This document shows, one piece after another, positions 19,701 through 27,918 of a DNA stretch of 64,000 nt (the first letter of the stretch is position 1; every line of letters begins with the position of its first letter). The notes below the pieces were generated by a model. That model was not told where the DNA came from. It saw only the letters and a program-made list of their open reading frames with translations, and did no database searches. The stretch comes from Synechococcus sp. PCC 7335 (GTDB taxonomy: Bacteria > Cyanobacteriota > Cyanobacteriia > Phormidesmidales > Phormidesmidaceae): the NCBI RefSeq assembly GCF_000155595.1, contig NZ_DS989905.1:633040-697039 (forward strand). The letters run 5' to 3'. The translations under genes and the position numbers were made by a program.

Positions 19701-20241
19701 CACAGATGGATCTGAAAACTTAGCTATCGACTGGAATAGTAAATTGGTTCACTGTTATCGTTTGTTTAGCTACTCATGGGCTATTGCTGAAGACCATTGC
19801 AGAATTACAGAAGATAATGGTACTAAGTCTAGTTGGAATATTATTCGATTCAGTGACTCTACGGAAGAACCTCATATTCAAAGTGTTAATGATTTGTACC
19901 CTCATCGTATCTCTGAGATTGTTGATCTAGGTAAAGTCTTTTCTGCAGTGTGTCTAACTCTTCAGTTATATACTCAACGTCAGAGTTCGCAAGCGAAACT
20001 AAAAAAAGATATAAATTTGCTGCTTGATAGCTTTCATGAAGTGAATGATGGCCAATCAAAAGTATCCTTTTATAATGGACAAAAACGTTTCAATGCTCAT
20101 CTTAGCTCATTTTTGAAAAAGTGTAAGTCTATGATTATCTCTGAAGTAAAAGAAGCGAAGTACACGGTCGATCCGCAATTAATTTCTCAATATCGTGACA
20201 ATCTTATTACAAAAATATTCTCTCTTACTATGGAGATTTGA
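16795..20241 (+). CDS. Large orphan protein (1148 aa), function unknown
   Basis: I do not recognise this protein. It starts at ATG 16795 after AAGGTAAATAAGT. It is visibly richer in A and T than its neighbours, suggesting separate acquisition. The N-terminal 120 residues are highly charged, with a lysine-rich helix. The middle (about 480-800) is helical, with tyrosine- and leucine-rich pairs (for example ITELFLSEGLYRKAYTRLHELKSWL) that resemble TPR or SEL1-like hairpins. A later part (about 900-1010) is mixed alpha/beta. No Walker, protease, nuclease or transmembrane signature stands out. It stands alone between a Tn3 remnant and an IS1 remnant, a position common for defence or other cargo genes. 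An ATTATTT-rich leader with TTGACT at 16744 may hold its promoter. Confidence 0.8.
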   Translation: MANKKTGDDYRAKAINDYILKNLIGRADLGARSRGEILLRNKYAEFKREAEEDPDIDPSNKIRKEWKNKYEGKIKTLGTLIEVLASLKETVSGQRRTNLECSDKLIGYTTSSNKVELDIAELTEEEILHVLQILSQPTGEELQSLGLIETDLNILIKQASLNFARYSSQHSHEQIVNLYKTSLNIIKSQSNERSFNSLTEVENHLSNVLFRNGGVKYKAHLKKSQQKVFDGKNFKEKVIDVLRLMLLQAGTSQFRFINISDDDKYVKTYFTPGFVENITQILIDNYLLNHDFSIYLKTIDITGSSLNSILRKPQDFFHDKLLTLKISTTDCRYSPQAPIDAVFDILNNQSTIETTGEFYIRVWEEGKYKPFSKRVYEKLKIQVDDHLRFYFKCKTTGIGGTQSQFIRVINSALFWGIHCLKHEFFPIAHDVVILKNMVQDNIPSPVLSHSLVKLCRHRTMQETLETSCKKYPGDRKLVNKESSLRSYAEFSTIDPVGYGDYCSFDSLLSTARAALQARLRAIKDAGISAHTYNCDLLYRVEQQTILDEAEALYHSYPFSTLAMESWLQRELFDTLDQKKLDKKDSYITINAYLSITELFLSEGLYRKAYTRLHELKSWLHNASKIWFDWCRSYREGTDPSLEFICDDQKISTSILARYEICLAEYFYILDWEVETDDIYGLDLLPKSLKNIHYRDLNEASWKALDRAQQLLTSRLANYHLINEVSQATSHPHYHLLARIYLLRSKMLLLSPKYAGIYNNVLYQLPTESPSRESRTSASDIYSARLFLSERSRSFSTADGDSELYMICTVYQCWNWLMAAFTVKSFSLRDNKSISVDKATCLSWAKKLRSHALASYAEPGQRYYHAVKEKSGLSQEFFNKYSEYGAYKIDPIPIIQEIDSSVDSQQPGYDCEEYPVILKLDMKYLCLKNLSGLDTEPNNPKIVYLFGPKSCYLFFVRGLFFLCSSENEEFTDGSENLAIDWNSKLVHCYRLFSYSWAIAEDHCRITEDNGTKSSWNIIRFSDSTEEPHIQSVNDLYPHRISEIVDLGKVFSAVCLTLQLYTQRQSSQAKLKKDINLLLDSFHEVNDGQSKVSFYNGQKRFNAHLSSFLKKCKSMIISEVKEAKYTVDPQLISQYRDNLITKIFSLTMEI

Positions 20242-20440
20242 ACCTTTTAGGATTAGACATAGAAAATTTTGATAGTTGTTCTGGTGAAACTGTTATATGT
20301 GAGTAGCCTAATTAGAACCCATCTACATTAATGCGGTCATCCTTTCTCTGATTTGACTTAAGCAACCTGGAATAACGCTTCCAGATCCTCAACACCTTTT
20401 ATGAATCGCTCTCTGCGCGACCGCAGGGCGCTGCATAAAT

Positions 20441-20462
20441 AGAGGATGATTTTTATCATCCT
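20441..20462 (+). other. Stem-loop upstream of the IS1 remnant
   Basis: AGGATGAT and ATCATCCT form a perfect 8-bp stem around a short T-rich loop. It lies about 200 bases after the orphan gene and just before the IS1-type frame. It lacks a clear T tract after the stem, so a terminator is possible but unproven. Confidence 0.35.
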
Positions 20463-20648
20463 GGTATAGCTGTTAGAGAAGTGACTGATGGCATGTCCTG
20501 AATGCCAGTCTGAACATATTCGCAAAAATGGTCACAAGCGAGGCAAGCAAAACTATATCTGCGCGGACTGTCGTCGTCAGTTTGTAGAAAACCCCAAAGA
20601 ACATAGCGGATACAGCGACGAGGAAAGAAAGCAATGCCTGAGCATGTA

Positions 20649-20747
20649 TAGCCTTCCGCACTTTGCTGACTACACTACGAGAGGCTACAGCCCTTTATCA
20701 GCAACCCAAAGTGCATAGCAATGCTCGAATGCATCCGCGGATTGCTA
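20649..20747. mobile_element. 99-bp MITE-like element with TA target duplication
   Basis: Removing 20649-20747 plus one TA restores the IS1 reading frame exactly (ATG TAT GTC AAC, giving Met-Tyr-Val-Asn). The element ends TAGCCTTCCGC and GCGGATTGCTA, which are inverted repeats with two mismatches, and it is flanked by TA on both sides. A TA duplication points to the IS630/Tc1-mariner group as the source of the transposase. It has no coding capacity. Confidence 0.8.
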
Positions 20748-21081
20748 TATGTCAACGGCATGGGGTTTCGTGGCATCGAACGGGTGACCAAAATTCACCA
20801 CACGACGGTCATCAACTGGGTAAAGCAGGTGGGTGAGTTATTGCCTGATGCTGATGACCCAGAAGAGACACTGCAAGTGGGTGAACTCGAGGAACTACAG
20901 ACGTTTGTGGGGAGTAAAAAACCAAAATCTGGATATGGACCGTCGTAGACCACTTCAAGCCAGGAATCTTAGGTTTGGCTCATCGGTGACCACAGTGCTG
21001 AGACGTTTGAACCGTTGTGGGCAATTGTGAGTTTGTGGCAATGCTTTTTCTACGTGACGGATGGCTTCAAGGTATATCCAA

Positions 21082-22163
21082 TAGGACTTACGCAGGAGAG
21101 AACTGAATACTCGGACTTCTGAGTTGTTGAACTAAGTAGTCGTTCAGCAACTCTCGCTTGAGCTGATAGACCGTCTTGCTGGTTTGAGTGGCTAACGCCT
21201 TAAGCCTTACCCACACTAACAATGCACAGCCAATATGGTTGCGCTGTATCCTCGCTCGCCGACACTGACAAGACTCCAATCCTGTCAGTTGCTTTCCCTC
21301 TCGGTGCAACTGCTCAATACGCCAACGGTGGCTACATGCTTCTTGAGTAGCCTCAGTTGACTCCTGAGTCATATCGTTAGTCACGATATAGTCCGTGCGG
21401 CGGGTAGACGCCACAACCCGGAACAGTTTCACTTTGTGGCTTTTTGGAAAACCTCTGAGCTTGATAACTTTGCCTACTGTCTCTTCCCTTCTGCGCCACT
21501 CCAAACTATCGACGCGCTGATACGACTGCTCTCCACTTGAATCATCTACCTTGCGGTTGCTCTTTAGCGGACAGTAGTAGACTTTGTTCAACGACTCGAC
21601 GAGTAACAACAGTTGCTTGGCTGCATACCAGCTATCCATTAGCACCGCATGAAAGGGCAACTGCCTATGGTGCACGATGCCCAGCAACATCTCCTGAACG
21701 TGGTCGAGCTTGCTTTTACCATCGCCGTCTGGGTCATATATCCGATAGTCGATAATCCAGAACTGGTCTGTGTTGGGATTGACATAGACACAGGTGACGA
21801 CTCCAATACCTTTGATGACTTGCTTAGCGTTGCCACTGTATTGACGACGAACCAAATCAATGGCAAACGAATGGCGCTTGTCGAGAACGGTGTCATCGAA
21901 CAGAATATAGCCATAGGCATCGGCATCGACCGCTGAGGCTACATTCTCCCAAACTAGACGAGGTGTGATGCGCTCTCGCTTCAGGTAGCGATTGATCTGG
22001 TCATGACTCCAGTTGTCGCTATGCTCAGCAAAGTGAGTCAACGTATAGTTGACCTGAGAAACCAGCAGATATTGGCAGTAGTCGAGGCGGCTAAAACAGT
22101 TATCCATACGCTGATCTTATCGAATACAAGTTCAGCTAGTCGCAGACCACTGCGTAAGTCCTA
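21082..22163 (-). mobile_element. 1082-bp insertion sequence inside the IS1 remnant
   Basis: It has inverted ends TAGGACTTACGCAG / CTGCGTAAGTCCTA and a 5-bp target duplication TCCAA (21077-21081 and 22164-22168). Joining the flanks after removing one duplication restores the IS1 transposase sequence VYPNYIPDGDQ. The single transposase gene is on the minus strand. Confidence 0.9.
21088..22107 (-). CDS. DDE transposase (IS4/IS701-like superfamily)
   Basis: This 339-residue transposase fills the IS almost end to end, and the frame is intact. FDDTVLDKR supplies a likely first Asp, FHAVLMDSWYA the second, and HRWRIEQLHREGKQLTGLESCQ the YREK-like segment with the catalytic Glu. These are the features of the IS4-like DDE superfamily. 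The exact family is not settled: the 5-bp duplication and the ends differ from IS10/IS50. It is likely still functional, or was recently. Confidence 0.85.
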   Translation of the reverse strand: MDNCFSRLDYCQYLLVSQVNYTLTHFAEHSDNWSHDQINRYLKRERITPRLVWENVASAVDADAYGYILFDDTVLDKRHSFAIDLVRRQYSGNAKQVIKGIGVVTCVYVNPNTDQFWIIDYRIYDPDGDGKSKLDHVQEMLLGIVHHRQLPFHAVLMDSWYAAKQLLLLVESLNKVYYCPLKSNRKVDDSSGEQSYQRVDSLEWRRREETVGKVIKLRGFPKSHKVKLFRVVASTRRTDYIVTNDMTQESTEATQEACSHRWRIEQLHREGKQLTGLESCQCRRARIQRNHIGCALLVWVRLKALATQTSKTVYQLKRELLNDYLVQQLRSPSIQFSPA

Positions 22164-22436
22164 TCCAAACTACATTCCAGACGGAGACCAGATAGTGAGT
22201 AAGACTTACATGACTCGGGTTGAGGGAGAGAATACCCGATTGCGTCACTATCTGGCCAGGTTGCATCGCAAGACGTTGTGCTACTCAAAATCAACAGAGA
22301 TGTTGAAACACTCTATGCGACTATTGATTCACTACCTAAAGTTCTGGGATGTGCCTGCTCCCTCTAGATTCATCCCTTAATTCAGCAACGCCCTATTTTG
22401 AATACTCAGCTCTGCCAGTTTCGATAGACATGCGGT

Positions 22437-22679
22437 CTATTCAACATTGTTCTGTTCATCATATTTTTTATTATCTATTAGCCAGTCCTGAATTTTCCCA
22501 ACAGTACCTTTTTCTTCCTCATTCACCTCCACACCTAGTATAAAGGACACAACAGGTCGTAAGAGGTCGTTATCTCGAGCTCGCCACCCAAGCTTCATAC
22601 AGCTGATGCCAAACCAAACAATTACCATTAGACCAAGAATCGTAGCGGCTGTATCCCCAATGCGTTTGAAAACGTTCAT
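22437..22679 (-). CDS. Small single-pass membrane protein, last gene of the DUF4407-ATPase cassette
   Basis: This 80-residue protein has one strong hydrophobic segment (TAATILGLMVIVWFGISCM, about residues 10-28) followed by a charged soluble tail. I do not recognise a family. The gene follows the acidic 211-residue protein by 16 bases, with GAGGGGAGAAAC upstream of the ATG, a good ribosome-binding site. It is therefore probably translated as part of the same transcript. The short size and single membrane segment suggest an accessory or anchoring subunit. A weak 6-bp hairpin lies right at its 3' end. Confidence 0.65.
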   Translation of the reverse strand: MNVFKRIGDTAATILGLMVIVWFGISCMKLGWRARDNDLLRPVVSFILGVEVNEEEKGTVGKIQDWLIDNKKYDEQNNVE

Positions 22680-22695
22680 CTATAGTTTCTCCCCT

Positions 22696-23331
22696 CTATA
22701 GTCCTGAACCGGTTTGCGATTCGGATTCAAAAGAGCTGGTCTCGCCAGATGTCTCTATCGACATCTGAGTCTCTGTATTTGCAAATGATTCTAGAGATCT
22801 CTGGCTTTCTAAGCCTGTTTCAAGATCGTTAGGAATACTTCTCTCTGACGAAAGTTCTGATAGCGCGTCACATCCCTCACCTTGATTTGGTTGCCATGTT
22901 TCATTGTATTCTTCTGAGCCAAGTGCTTCCCAGGGGTCGACATCCCTTTCTGTGTGTTCGAACAAACTGTATTCAGGTGAAACCGAATCTGGCGTTCCAG
23001 CCCCAGGCCCTTCTATTATTAAATTGCCTTGCTGATCAAATGTGCATTGCTGACCGATATACATCGTTTCGCCATTACTTGCCTCATACTCAATGTAGTC
23101 TGCAGATCGAAAGGCAGTTTCAGCCCCAGGATGATAATCTTCTAAGAATTGTCTATCGAACCAATTTGCCTCATCAAAGTGACTATTTTCTCTAGCATCC
23201 TCAACAGTACAGGGACAATCTGGCAGCGCATCCAGCCAGCCCGACTCTTGCTTTAACTCATTGGCAATTACTCTTGCTTCTACCTTCTCAGGAGTAGATT
23301 CTTGTTTATCACTACCAGTAAAATCAGACAT
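22696..23331 (-). CDS. Acidic soluble protein with Cys-containing PGAGTPD motif, unknown function
   Basis: This 211-residue, strongly acidic protein has no signal peptide or membrane segment. Residues about 30-75 contain WLDALPDCPCTVEDARENSHFDE, then WFDRQFLEDYHPGAETAFRS. QQCTFDQQGNLIIEGPGAGTPD follows at about 93-114. I have an impression of this Cys/Gly/Pro pattern (a QQCxxDxxGxLIxxGPGAGTPD core) from other bacterial secreted or envelope proteins but cannot name the family. The C-terminal 80 residues are Ser/Glu-rich and likely disordered. It lies 64 bases after the ATPase gene and has GGAGAAAAA before its ATG. It could be the substrate or effector handled by the ATPase and membrane proteins. 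Confidence 0.65.
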   Translation of the reverse strand: MSDFTGSDKQESTPEKVEARVIANELKQESGWLDALPDCPCTVEDARENSHFDEANWFDRQFLEDYHPGAETAFRSADYIEYEASNGETMYIGQQCTFDQQGNLIIEGPGAGTPDSVSPEYSLFEHTERDVDPWEALGSEEYNETWQPNQGEGCDALSELSSERSIPNDLETGLESQRSLESFANTETQMSIETSGETSSFESESQTGSGL

Positions 23332-23395
23332 TTTTTCTCCTTAGAGTAAAGATTCAGAATGATAAAACAGGGAAAAAGTTAAATTAAACACTTTA

Positions 23396-25033
23396 TTAAG
23401 TAAACTCTGCTAAACCCAATGCATAATCTACTGCTGCTGTGATATCGGCAGAACAATTTGGATCTAATGCTTGCTCTAACAATTTGGGCAATTTGGCTAA
23501 TAGGTTATCTTCAAAGTCAATCCAGAACGCTCTACAGAAATCATCAAGCAAAGTAGACTGCAGAAGTCCTGTAAAGCGACCTGTACGTTGTAGAGACCTT
23601 AACGAAACACCAGGGTTATCTACACTGACTTGATGCTTAAAGTCTGATCGGATATTGAGTACTGCTTGCATCTGTCCATTCTCATTAGGGTGCATTGAGG
23701 TGTAGGTTGGCTTTAGAAAATAGTTAGGTAATCGCTCGTGTATCAGTTCAGTGATAGCTGGAACTCCAGGACTTAGAGAGATAATAGTCTGGTATACGTG
23801 CTGATTGCGTTGCCATCGTTCTAAATCCACTACTGCGGGTGTAACCTCAACTAAGCCAAGATCGAACTCTCGCAAAAAATCGCCACTCTCCCCTAGTCTG
23901 CCTACCGGTAACCGATGTGTCTCATCTAAGACCGCTAGGACTCGCTCTCGCTGTTGTCCTTTGAAGGGCTGAGGATCTGGCCCAAGCTCAAGCACCCTTG
24001 CTAGTAAACTATCCCAAAAGAGTGGTCCTAGAACTCGAGATGCGGGATCATGCAATGGCAAACTCACTACAACCAAACTTCGCCTGTAAAGTACTTGGTC
24101 TATTGCTAATTCCTTTAATCCTGCATGGGGTTCGCTGTACCACAACAAATCCTCGTGGTCGAGGGAACGAGCAAACAGGTTTACCCCATGACGTGTCATT
24201 GCGAATTCTGGCTTGTTTAGGTAGAAAAAGTTGAGCATCCCTAACTGAGATTTGATCTCAAGTAGAAACTGATGTTCTTCTTCTTCTGACCTTTGAAGCA
24301 TATTCTCCAATTGGCGGGCGAACTGGAGGGGGTGCTTCATAAAGTTCACCCATTGCCTCAGCGTCAGACGATCTTTAGGTATAAATCGCTGTAAGAAGAG
24401 CAGCACCTGCTCAGAAATATTTGCTGCATTGTAGAGAAATGCCACCATATCGCCGCTCACTGCGTGCTGATCTTGGATCTGTTGAGTTACTGTATCTAGA
24501 AATGCTCGACGATCCTGAGGAGCTAAAATATAGAGCAATGGGTTAAACCAACAGTTGCCTCGCGGCCAGCGATATACTTCTAGCTCGGGTTGTCTAAGTT
24601 TCAAATATGCTGTCAAATTAGTGAACGCAGCCCCCTCAGCGCCTCCTTGTTGTCCGGCCTTAGCTTCACAAATGACTACTGAACCATAAGTCCGTATAGC
24701 TCCTGCCACCACCCGAGACAACATAGTTGTTTTCCCGGATCCTATTGCCCCACCTATACAGACATGACTAGATAGTACTGGAGCTGGAAGCCATATCGGG
24801 AAACGCTCTTTCCCTTTAGGATCTGAAGCACCTAACCCCAAAAAGATACTGCCGGGATGAGGGTGGACTGCGGTACACGTCTGCGGATGTGCGAGGACAT
24901 TGACTAAGTCCTTTGGCCGAATTTTAGGCTCTTCAGCAGTGGACGGTTGAGTCAGAGGATAAACGAAGAATTCGGTTCCATTTGAAAGTCGATGTGATGG
25001 TAACATAAGCTCACGAAAATGGATCCATACCAT
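23396..25033 (-). CDS. VirD4/HerA-like P-loop ATPase
   Basis: The 545-residue protein has Walker A GGAIGSGKTT at about 94-103, followed by VVICEAKAG, the equivalent of the DPKG step in VirD4/TraG and HerA/FtsK proteins. Walker B is RVLAVLDETHRL at about 364-375. No N-terminal membrane segments are seen, unlike classical VirD4. Family members are hexameric motors that move DNA or protein through membranes; which one applies here cannot be told. The proposed start overlaps the preceding membrane-protein gene by 23 bases. An alternative ATG at 25006 would remove the overlap. The tight coupling suggests a complex with that membrane protein. No relaxase or other conjugation gene is present, so a private translocation or defence role is as likely as conjugation. 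Confidence 0.75.
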   Translation of the reverse strand: MVWIHFRELMLPSHRLSNGTEFFVYPLTQPSTAEEPKIRPKDLVNVLAHPQTCTAVHPHPGSIFLGLGASDPKGKERFPIWLPAPVLSSHVCIGGAIGSGKTTMLSRVVAGAIRTYGSVVICEAKAGQQGGAEGAAFTNLTAYLKLRQPELEVYRWPRGNCWFNPLLYILAPQDRRAFLDTVTQQIQDQHAVSGDMVAFLYNAANISEQVLLFLQRFIPKDRLTLRQWVNFMKHPLQFARQLENMLQRSEEEEHQFLLEIKSQLGMLNFFYLNKPEFAMTRHGVNLFARSLDHEDLLWYSEPHAGLKELAIDQVLYRRSLVVVSLPLHDPASRVLGPLFWDSLLARVLELGPDPQPFKGQQRERVLAVLDETHRLPVGRLGESGDFLREFDLGLVEVTPAVVDLERWQRNQHVYQTIISLSPGVPAITELIHERLPNYFLKPTYTSMHPNENGQMQAVLNIRSDFKHQVSVDNPGVSLRSLQRTGRFTGLLQSTLLDDFCRAFWIDFEDNLLAKLPKLLEQALDPNCSADITAAVDYALGLAEFT

Positions 25034-25787
25034 AATTATGTACTTTATCTTGCATTGAAGGAGAGATAGTCTGCATAGGAGTTTGGAGAAGCTTAGAGCT
25101 TTGTAGAATTTGAGGTAGTAGTGCGACTAGCTTTTGTTGCTCTATGTCAGTTAGCTCTGCATTAGCAAGAATCAAAGTTGTTGCTTGACTGATGAAATTT
25201 TGCATTAACTCCGGTTGTTGCGCGACCAGCTCTTGCTCTACGGCAACCTGAACAGCGGTGTCTTTCCATTTTTGAGTACAAGATTCCTTGAGCGAATCGC
25301 GCTGAGCCTGAAAAGTCTCAGTCAAAACACAGCTAGATAAAGCCCACTTTGCAACTACGATATTGAGTGTAATCAGACAGACGGTACGAAAAGTATGCTT
25401 GTGCCACAAAGACATTAATACATTCCCAATCGTGCTTGGCTCGGTGAATACCTGCCACATTCCTGTATAGGCAGGTAGTAAATGCCACATCATCACTAAA
25501 TAGAGAAGAGTCGCAATGATGATCAATGGGTAGACGAGGACTACTCCAGGACGAATGGTTTTCAGACTTGGTTGAGATAGAAGTTGATTACTTCGGACTG
25601 CGATCCAGGCAGGACCAGGGAGTAGGAATGTCCAGGTAAGTACCCAAACAACGTTACACTTGTGGGCTTGTTCATAAATTGACTGGATGCGATCTAAAGC
25701 TTGTAGGGGATTTGCTGTTCTGAATTCATCTAACTGAACTTGAATTCGTTGACTGAATTCGACAGGGAAAGTTTTGCTATAAAGCAT
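25011..25787 (-). CDS. Multi-pass membrane protein of the DUF4407-ATPase cassette
   Basis: This 258-residue protein has hydrophobic segments at about residues 46-64 (VVWVLTWTFLLPGPAWIAV), 82-104 (VVLVYPLIIIATLLYLVMMW) and 130-152. A soluble, Gln/Leu-rich C-terminal half looks helical. I recognise no family. The stop region overlaps the start of the ATPase gene, a sign of translational coupling. It could form the membrane platform for the cytoplasmic ATPase, which itself lacks membrane segments. Confidence 0.65.
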   Translation of the reverse strand: MLYSKTFPVEFSQRIQVQLDEFRTANPLQALDRIQSIYEQAHKCNVVWVLTWTFLLPGPAWIAVRSNQLLSQPSLKTIRPGVVLVYPLIIIATLLYLVMMWHLLPAYTGMWQVFTEPSTIGNVLMSLWHKHTFRTVCLITLNIVVAKWALSSCVLTETFQAQRDSLKESCTQKWKDTAVQVAVEQELVAQQPELMQNFISQATTLILANAELTDIEQQKLVALLPQILQSSKLLQTPMQTISPSMQDKVHNYGMDPFS

Positions 25788-25930
25788 GGCCTATTGTCTG
25801 TCTTAAGAATTGACTGCGCTGAAAAGGGATACACTAATAGAGGCTTCGGAAGTTACGATTAATACGATGAGAAGCCAAGTCACGAATTACCGCCAAGCTC
25901 TGAAGTTAATCTCTAGAGCCTGGTGGTCCG

Positions 25931-26470
25931 TTAAATGCCTTCTGATACGATGCTTTGGTATTTAGCCATCAACTGATTCTGCAACTCACAAAAGTCATCT
26001 ATCTCTTGATCGAGCTGGTCCGCTAACCGCTGCTGTAACCGATCATCCTTGATGGCCTTCAACCGTTCCTGTTTGCGCTCAATTCTTTCAATGAAGCTCT
26101 CTTCTATCCGATCTGCCTCCTCGCGCAACTGTTGAGCCTGTTCAATAAGTAAACGGTGGGTTTCTGATCTAACTTTCGCTTTTCCCTGCGCTAGATACTG
26201 ATTGCAGGATTCCTTTAACGCTTGTGCCTGTGTGTCCTTAACCATTTCTAGCCGCTCGAGGCGAGCCTCTTGTGTGATCCGAATGAGATCCACTTCTCCC
26301 CGCTGCAGCTCTCTTTGTCTGGCATCTAATCGACTAGTAATCCAGTTGTGCCGCACTTTCCGAGTCTGCTCAATGAGAGCCTCTTCTTGTGCAGAAATAA
26401 GATCAATATTACTTGACTGGGACTGAGCCAAAGAATTGTTTAATCTCATCGATTTGTACTTCTCTGCCAT
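25931..26470 (-). CDS. Charged coiled-coil protein of the DUF4407-ATPase cassette
   Basis: This 179-residue protein is almost wholly helical, with heptad-like patterns of Leu/Ile and Glu/Arg/Lys from about residue 20 to 165 and no membrane segment. No family could be assigned. It lies 58 bases downstream of the DUF4407 gene, with GAGAAACAG upstream of ATG 26470. A gap of 143 bases separates it from the next gene. It may be a scaffold or stalk linking the membrane proteins, similar in general design to the coiled-coil tail of the DUF4407 protein itself. Confidence 0.65.
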   Translation of the reverse strand: MAEKYKSMRLNNSLAQSQSSNIDLISAQEEALIEQTRKVRHNWITSRLDARQRELQRGEVDLIRITQEARLERLEMVKDTQAQALKESCNQYLAQGKAKVRSETHRLLIEQAQQLREEADRIEESFIERIERKQERLKAIKDDRLQQRLADQLDQEIDDFCELQNQLMAKYQSIVSEGI

Positions 26471-26528
26471 GGTCTGTTTCTCAAATTTATGGTTTGCAAA
26501 TAGCTATTGAGCAGCTGTCTAGAGCGAA

Positions 26529-27884
26529 CTAGGCTGCTTTTGGCGTTGTCTCATCATCGTTAGTCGGAAGATTATCCTGAAATACTTTTACTTCCATCTC
26601 GTTCATTTTTCGAGTCATCTGTCTAAGCTCGTCGAGCTTGGCCTCTTGCCATTGCTGTTGTACTTGCTGTTTAGCTTTCTGCTGCGCAAAGTCCAAATGA
26701 GTCTTCTGCAAGGTTTTCTTCACATCTGTGGCATTGTAGACATTAACTCGATTGGCTTCTGCCGCTAGTGTTGTCACCACATTTTGCTGAAGAACATCCA
26801 TTACCTGATTGAATGCTCGTGCATATTCGGGTCTTAACAACATTTTTTGCATTGCCTCCGAAAACTCTGTATCGATTACCTCACGGATTAACGTTAGTGT
26901 TTTGTTCGATTGGCCTTCTCGTAGCTGACGGCGGAGTAAAAACGCCTCTTCACGTTCTTCCTGAGCCTCAAGCACCTCAAGCTCGCTTGACTTTTCTACC
27001 TGTCCCTGTTCTGCCAAGAGCAATATGTCGTAGGGGCCAGGCCGACTCATTAGTTTCACCAGTACGGGCGTAATCTCTAGAGTGATGAATAACAGCGTGA
27101 TCGTGTGGATTGCCAGTGCTAGGGTTGCGTTATTTGCTGCTAAGTTGGAAAGAGCACCCAACTGCTCTAGTAAAGATGCTTGACCACTGAGAATGTCTTG
27201 AGTCAAAGCTTGAAGCTTAGCCTCCTGAACAGCAATTTTCTGATCAATTTGCTCTAGCTCAGCCTCACGCTCCCTAAGAGCGGCTAAACTCTGGTCTGCG
27301 GTATCACGCTTCAACATGTAGATGTCGCCTGTGCCCCTCAGTCCAGTGCCCACTTCTCCAGTAGCTTCGTCAATTGCAGCTTTATTGTCGCTTTGCCACT
27401 GCTGCCGTGCAGTATTAACTTCTTCCGCCTTCTTGGATCTATTATCTTGCAGTCGTGTGATCGCCTGCCCTTCAAGGCTCTGGGTTTGTCTATCTTGGGC
27501 TAGTTGTTGGCTAATTTCAGCTTGGAACATTCGCAGCTCCAGGGGTTTACTGATGATCAACCCAAGCATGCTTGCTAACATCAGTCTAGGGACTGCCATT
27601 TTGGCTTTTGCCCAAAACCCGGTAGAGCTTTTAGATGTGATCAAGAACGAACGGTCAATATTGATTGTGATGCATCCCCAGAATGTGCCGAGGGTGACAG
27701 CGACGATTGGAGAACCAAAGATGGTCAGTAATGCATATCCACCAGATATACCACCCATGACTGAGGTGGCGAGGACAATCATGCCCATGTTTGTATGCTT
27801 CATGCGTTCGGTTCGACATTCAGGGCGTAGCAAGATATTGGCATCAGCGCCGGCTAGCCACCAGAATAGATGTTTTATATTCAT
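26529..27884 (-). CDS. DUF4407 membrane protein
   Basis: The start MNIKHLFWWLAGADANIL and the following SVMGGISGGYALLTIFG...FWGCITINIDRSFL segment match DUF4407 proteins, a family of bacterial membrane proteins of unknown role. Four hydrophobic stretches are seen: about residues 33-57, 61-83, 95-115 and 255-280. A long coiled coil lies between the third and fourth, and a second charged helical region forms the C-terminus. An in-frame GTG at 27932 could add 16 residues, but ATG 27884 gives the typical family start and follows AAGGCTGAAG. It appears to be the first gene of the six-gene minus-strand cassette. Confidence 0.8.
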   Translation of the reverse strand: MNIKHLFWWLAGADANILLRPECRTERMKHTNMGMIVLATSVMGGISGGYALLTIFGSPIVAVTLGTFWGCITINIDRSFLITSKSSTGFWAKAKMAVPRLMLASMLGLIISKPLELRMFQAEISQQLAQDRQTQSLEGQAITRLQDNRSKKAEEVNTARQQWQSDNKAAIDEATGEVGTGLRGTGDIYMLKRDTADQSLAALREREAELEQIDQKIAVQEAKLQALTQDILSGQASLLEQLGALSNLAANNATLALAIHTITLLFITLEITPVLVKLMSRPGPYDILLLAEQGQVEKSSELEVLEAQEEREEAFLLRRQLREGQSNKTLTLIREVIDTEFSEAMQKMLLRPEYARAFNQVMDVLQQNVVTTLAAEANRVNVYNATDVKKTLQKTHLDFAQQKAKQQVQQQWQEAKLDELRQMTRKMNEMEVKVFQDNLPTNDDETTPKAA

Positions 27885-27918
27885 ATCTTCAGCCTTATTA
27901 GGAATAGATGGGCTTGAG

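Larger units (their letters stand above)
20488..22380 (+). pseudogene. IS1-family transposase remnant, multiply interrupted
   Basis: The pieces belong to one IS1-type enzyme. An N-terminal zinc ribbon (MACPECQ...YICADCRRQF) lies at 20488-20646. VNGMGFRGIERVTKIHHTTVINWVKQVG starts at 20750. A DDE part (TVVDHFKPGILG, DHSAETFEPLWAIV) follows, then after another IS the C-terminus PDGDQIVSKTYMTRVEGENTRLRHYLARLHRKTLCYS, ending at 22380. A 99-bp element splits the frame at Met-Tyr. Small indels near 20930 and 20985 shift the frame. A 1082-bp IS splits VYP from NYIPDG. The enzyme is dead. A plausible right end GGGCGTTGCTGAATTAAGG lies at 22376-22394 (minus orientation). Confidence 0.85.

Noticed and set aside
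20441-20462. Rho-independent terminator for the 1148-codon gene
   Set aside because: It is 200 bases downstream and has no T tract after the stem.
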